7,620 bases of DNA, from NCBI GenBank assembly GCA_045538075.1, contig JAZSQT010000180.1:1-7620 (forward strand). Direction: 5' to 3'. Of this stretch, positions 5,133-7,620 are shown in pieces. Source of the stretch: JAZSQT01 sp045538075 (GTDB taxonomy: Bacteria; Chrysiogenota; Deferribacteres; Deferribacterales; Mucispirillaceae). Under the pieces are notes generated by a model. It saw nothing but the letters and a program-made list of their open reading frames with translations. It searched no databases and was not told the origin of the DNA. The number at the start of each line of letters is the position of its first letter. The stretch's first letter is position 1. A program made the translations under genes and the position numbers.

Positions 5133-5161
5133 TTGACTTTATAATTTCTAAGTTATTTAAT
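5133..5161 (+). promoter_or_regulatory. Promoter of the ACT-def-dehydrogenase operon
   Basis: TTGACT (5133-5138) and TTTAAT (5156-5161), each one base off consensus, are 17 bases apart. The predicted start near 5168 leaves a short leader of about 24 bases with AGG at 5183-5185 in front of the ATG at 5192. It lies between a terminator and the first gene of the next operon, which supports the call. Confidence 0.65.
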
Positions 5162-5191
5162 ATAAAAAAGTTACTTATCAATAGGTGTTAT

Positions 5192-5722
5192 ATGGATAAC
5201 AATAATTATTATGCTCTTTCTTTTTTAACTACAGATTCTAAAGGTCTCGTATCTGAAGCAACAAAAGTTTTATTTGAAAATGGATTTAATTTAGCTGATT
5301 CAAGCTCTACTCTACTTCAAGGTATATTTTCTATGATTTTCATCGTTACTTCTGATAAAGATCTTTATGAACACCAAGTGCAAGAGATGTTTAAATCTTC
5401 AAGATTTATACCGAATGTATTTAAATTTAAAAAGAATGACATTGAATATACTGGAAATAATTATTCTATATCTGTTTATGGTGCAGATAAATCTGGTATA
5501 GTCCATGCAATAACATCTATTTTATCTAATTACGATATAAATATAATAGATTTACAAACAAAAGTAACTGGTCGCCACCAATCTAAAGTTTATATTATGA
5601 TTTTAGAAGTAGTTGTTCCAATTAATATTGCAGAAGATGACTGGACTACAGCTCTATATGAAAAAGCAAAAGAAATTCACACTGACGTTACTTGTAATAA
5701 GATTGATACTTATGAGTTTTAA
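5192..5722 (+). CDS. Double ACT-domain protein, GcvR-like
   Basis: A 176-residue cytoplasmic protein made of two ACT domains, the small fold that binds amino acids and related ligands. The first (about 6-80) begins YALSFLTTDSKGLVSEATKVL and continues to GFNLADSSSTLLQGIFSMIFIV. The second (about 91-170) begins YSISVYGADKSGIVHAITSIL and continues to YDINIIDLQTKV. The D-x-x-G-(L/I)-V ligand-loop pattern is present in both (DSKGLV, DKSGIV). There is no catalytic or DNA-binding domain. The layout is that of the glycine cleavage regulator GcvR family, but no glycine cleavage genes are in view, so the ligand and role are open. It is the first gene of a three-gene operon with its own promoter; the def start follows only three bases after its stop. 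Confidence 0.87.
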   Translation: MDNNNYYALSFLTTDSKGLVSEATKVLFENGFNLADSSSTLLQGIFSMIFIVTSDKDLYEHQVQEMFKSSRFIPNVFKFKKNDIEYTGNNYSISVYGADKSGIVHAITSILSNYDINIIDLQTKVTGRHQSKVYIMILEVVVPINIAEDDWTTALYEKAKEIHTDVTCNKIDTYEF

Positions 5723-5725
5723 TAT

Positions 5726-6229
5726 ATGGCAATAAGAGAAGTTTTAGTTTATCCAAATCCGATTTTGAAAGAAGAAGCAATAGAAGTTACATCATTAACA
5801 GATGAAGTAAAAAAAGTTATAGAAGATTTAAAAGATATTATGTTATCATCAAATCATTCTACAGGTATTGCTGCAACTCAAATTGGAGAGTCGTATAGGA
5901 TTATAGTCTTTGATGCTTCAAGAAACAAAAAATGTATTGAAAATAATGGGTTAACAGTAATGATAAACCCAGAAATTATAGAACATAACGGTATGATAAC
6001 TTTTAGAGAAGGTTGCATGAGTGTTCCAGATTTTACTGGCAATGTAAATAGAGCTCAAAATATTGTTGTCCATTACTTTAATGAATTAATGGAACCTAAA
6101 ATTTTAAAAGCTAAAGATTTTGAGGCTGTTTTAATACAACACGAAAGCGACCACCTTGACGGAACATTATTTATTGATAGAGTTATATCTAAAAGAACTG
6201 ATTTATTCAAAAGAAAAAAATATAAGTAG
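5726..6229 (+). CDS. def: Peptide deformylase
   Basis: Removes the formyl group from the N-terminal formyl-methionine of new proteins as they leave the ribosome. It has 167 residues, typical of the family. All three active-site motifs are visible: motif 1, STGIAATQ (45-52); motif 2, EGCMS (95-99); motif 3, QHESDH (138-143). The metal ligands Cys97, His139 and His143, the catalytic Glu140 and the oxyanion Gln52 are all present, so it should be active. Motif 1 differs from the usual GxGxAAPQ: Ser45 replaces the first Gly and Thr51 the Pro. The ribosome binding site is weak (GAG at 5714-5716), and the gene begins three bases after the upstream stop, so it probably depends on coupled translation. 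Methionyl-tRNA formyltransferase (fmt), its frequent partner, is not adjacent here. Confidence 0.96.
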   Translation: MAIREVLVYPNPILKEEAIEVTSLTDEVKKVIEDLKDIMLSSNHSTGIAATQIGESYRIIVFDASRNKKCIENNGLTVMINPEIIEHNGMITFREGCMSVPDFTGNVNRAQNIVVHYFNELMEPKILKAKDFEAVLIQHESDHLDGTLFIDRVISKRTDLFKRKKYK

Positions 6230-6238
6230 GATAAATTT

Positions 6239-7192
6239 ATGAAAATAGTTATCACAAGAAAATTACCTTATGATGTAAATAATGCTTTTGATGGACATCG
6301 TGTTGAATACAATAGTAATGATGAAGTTTTATCTCCTATTAGGCTTAGGCAAATGATAACTGATGCAGATGCAATAATTACTACTCCAGCAGATATTATA
6401 GATAGAGTAACTTTAGAATCGGCTCAAAGGTTACAAATCATTGTAAACTATGCTGTAGGCTACGATAATATTGATATAGAATACGCAAAACAACGTGGAA
6501 TATTAGTATGCACTACACAAAATGTTCTTACCCAAAGCACTGCTGAACTTGGTTTTTCTCTACTACTTGCTACATCAAGAAGAATTGTAGAAGGCGATAA
6601 ACTCGTTAGAACAGGTAAATTTACTGGAACTACACCAAATATGCTACTTGGAGCTGAATTACATAAAAAAACTATTGGCTTTTATGGAATGGGCAATATT
6701 GGGCAAGCAATGGCAAAAATTGCAACAGGTTTTTCTATGGATATTATATATCACAATAGAAATAGAAACTACCAAGCAGAATTATTATTAGGTGCTACTT
6801 ATGCCACTTTTGATGAGCTACTTGAGTGGTCAGATTTTTTAGTAATAACTGCTCCCCTTACAGAAGAAACTAAACATAAATTTACATTAAATGAATTTAG
6901 AAAAATGAAAAAAAATTCAATTTTAGTCAATATTGGTAGAGGAGCTATCATAAAAGAATCTGACCTTGCTTCTGCATTAAAAGAAGAATTAATTTTTGGT
7001 GCTGGTCTTGATGTATATGAAAATGAACCAATAGTTAATGATTTATTAAAAAATATGGATAATGTTATACTTTTGCCTCATATTGGTAGTGCTACATATA
7101 AAGCTCGTTCAGATATGGCAAAAATGTGTATTGATACTGTATTAGAATATTTAGACCAAAATATAATACCTAAAAATTGTATAAATAGATAA
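6239..7192 (+). CDS. D-2-hydroxyacid dehydrogenase, glyoxylate/hydroxypyruvate reductase type
   Basis: A 317-residue NAD(P)-dependent oxidoreductase of the D-isomer 2-hydroxyacid dehydrogenase family, full length. The split substrate domain covers about 1-95 and 285-317, with the nucleotide domain between. The sequence VNYAVGYDNID (69-79) is a family signature. The Rossmann motif is GMGNIG (150-155). The catalytic set is Arg234 (NIGRGAI), Glu263 (ENEP) and His281 (LPHIGSAT). At the end of the second Rossmann strand (IYHNRNRN, 170-177) there is no Asp, and two Arg are present instead, which in this family favours NADPH over NADH. Glyoxylate/hydroxypyruvate reductase (GhrB, GyaR) is the best guess; D-lactate or phosphoglycerate dehydrogenase are less likely because there is no ACT domain and cofactor residues differ. 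TAGGA (6227-6231), overlapping the def stop, serves as ribosome binding site 7 bases before the ATG. Confidence 0.9.
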   Translation: MKIVITRKLPYDVNNAFDGHRVEYNSNDEVLSPIRLRQMITDADAIITTPADIIDRVTLESAQRLQIIVNYAVGYDNIDIEYAKQRGILVCTTQNVLTQSTAELGFSLLLATSRRIVEGDKLVRTGKFTGTTPNMLLGAELHKKTIGFYGMGNIGQAMAKIATGFSMDIIYHNRNRNYQAELLLGATYATFDELLEWSDFLVITAPLTEETKHKFTLNEFRKMKKNSILVNIGRGAIIKESDLASALKEELIFGAGLDVYENEPIVNDLLKNMDNVILLPHIGSATYKARSDMAKMCIDTVLEYLDQNIIPKNCINR

Positions 7193-7218
7193 TATTAGAA
7201 ACATATACTTATTATATG

Positions 7219-7255
7219 CAAAATTTGTCATAAAATTTTTTATTAACCGTTTTTA
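7219..7255 (-). repeat. Diverged AT-hairpin element at the edge of the 3' array
   Basis: AAAATTT (7220-7226) pairs with AAATTTT (7233-7239); the T run and the TATTAACCG that follow match the AT element of the repeat family read on the minus strand (CGGTTAATA...). It differs at several bases from the copies inside the array. It begins 26 bases after the dehydrogenase stop and, with its T run at 7236-7241, could serve as a weak terminator; no better one is visible. Confidence 0.55.
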
Positions 7256-7620
7256 CTGGATTACTTCGTCGCTTCACTCCTCGTAATGACTGTTTTAAAG
7301 TCATTGCGAGAAAAACGTCAGTTTTTCGTGGCAATCCATAAACTATACAAAAAATTTAGTCCTAATTTTTTATCAACCGTTTTTCTGGATTACTTCGTCG
7401 CTTCACTCCTCGTAATGACTGTTTTTACGTCATTGCGAGAAAAACGTCAGTTTTTCGTGGCAATCCATAAACTATACAAAAAATTTAGTCCTAATTTTTT
7501 ATCAACCTTTTTTTCTGGATTACTTCGTCGCTTCACTCCTCGTAATGACTGTTTTAAAGTCATTGCGAGAAAAACGTCAGTTTTTCGTGGCAATCCATAA
7601 ACTATACAAAAAATTTAGTC
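7256..7620 (-). repeat. Tandem array of a 129-130 bp composite repeat, continues past window
   Basis: Three copies: 7256-7384 (129 bp), 7385-7514 (130 bp) and 7515-7620 (cut by the window edge). Copies differ at only a few bases (the spacer TGTTTTAAA against TGTTTTTAC, and CCG followed by five T against CC followed by seven T). Each unit holds an element with outer stem ATTAC/GTAAT (7257-7290 in copy 1), a 9-base spacer, a head-to-head element with outer stem ATTGC/GCAAT and a 7-bp core hairpin GAAAAAC/GTTTTTC (7300-7338), and the AT-hairpin element (7345-7380). The 129-base period is a multiple of three, so a reading frame stays open across two copies, but it encodes only repeated peptide and shifts frame at the 130-bp copy. 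It is not a gene. Confidence 0.92.

Noticed and set aside
4084..6255. Minus-strand frames at 4084-4386, 4852-5043 and 6073-6255
   Set aside because: Antisense shadows of jag, the YHS gene and def, which are all secure by family motifs.
7286..7600. A 104-codon plus-strand reading frame
   Set aside because: It lies entirely in the tandem repeat, encodes the same peptide twice and then shifts frame at the 130-bp copy; no ribosome binding site. It is open only because the unit length is a multiple of three.
7256..7620. CRISPR array
   Set aside because: The repeats are directly tandem with no unique spacers, the unit is 129-130 bases and no cas gene is nearby.

Overview
The window is AT-rich bacterial chromosome with short, tightly packed genes. 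It comes from a motile, probably Gram-negative organism: it carries a flagellin, and its YidC has the long periplasmic domain typical of diderm bacteria. I cannot name the species. A low-GC diderm such as a member of the Deferribacterota would fit, but that is a guess.

Layout. Bases 1-354 are the C-terminal end of a flagellin gene that starts outside the window, followed by a strong terminator (387-414). Bases 441-798 hold a gene-free cluster of palindromic repeats. It runs up to the ribosome binding site of a small unrecognised gene (820-1140, 106 aa). Three hairpins follow. The last (1219-1246) is a terminator that also contains the stop codon of a convergent small gene on the minus strand (1438-1229, 69 aa). 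Bases 1451-1783 are very AT-rich and hold no gene.

Bases 1784-5101 form the classical ribosome/RNase P/membrane-insertion operon: a promoter (TTGACA-17-TAGAAT), rpmH, rnpA, yidD, yidC, jag (khpB), and a small membrane-anchored YHS-domain protein, closed by a 13-bp terminator. rnpA starts inside rpmH at a non-ATG codon, yidD starts inside rnpA, and the YHS gene overlaps jag by an ATGA. A second operon (promoter 5133-5161) has a double-ACT-domain protein, a peptide deformylase (def) and a D-2-hydroxyacid dehydrogenase of the glyoxylate/hydroxypyruvate reductase type. The first operon links RNA processing and protein synthesis with membrane protein insertion. The second mixes an N-terminal formyl-processing enzyme with small-acid metabolism.

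From 7219 to the window end there is a tandem array of a composite repeat (period 129, then 130) that runs off the edge. It is the same family as the 441-798 cluster but in the opposite orientation.

The repeats are the most unusual part of the window. Each palindromic element has conserved flanks whose outer 5-bp stem occurs in three sequence versions (ATTGC/GCAAT, ACTGC/GCAGT, ATTAC/GTAAT), all still paired. Inside the flanks sits a core that is replaced wholesale between copies while, in most of them, remaining a perfect hairpin. This points to selection, or a copying mechanism, that preserves fold rather than sequence.
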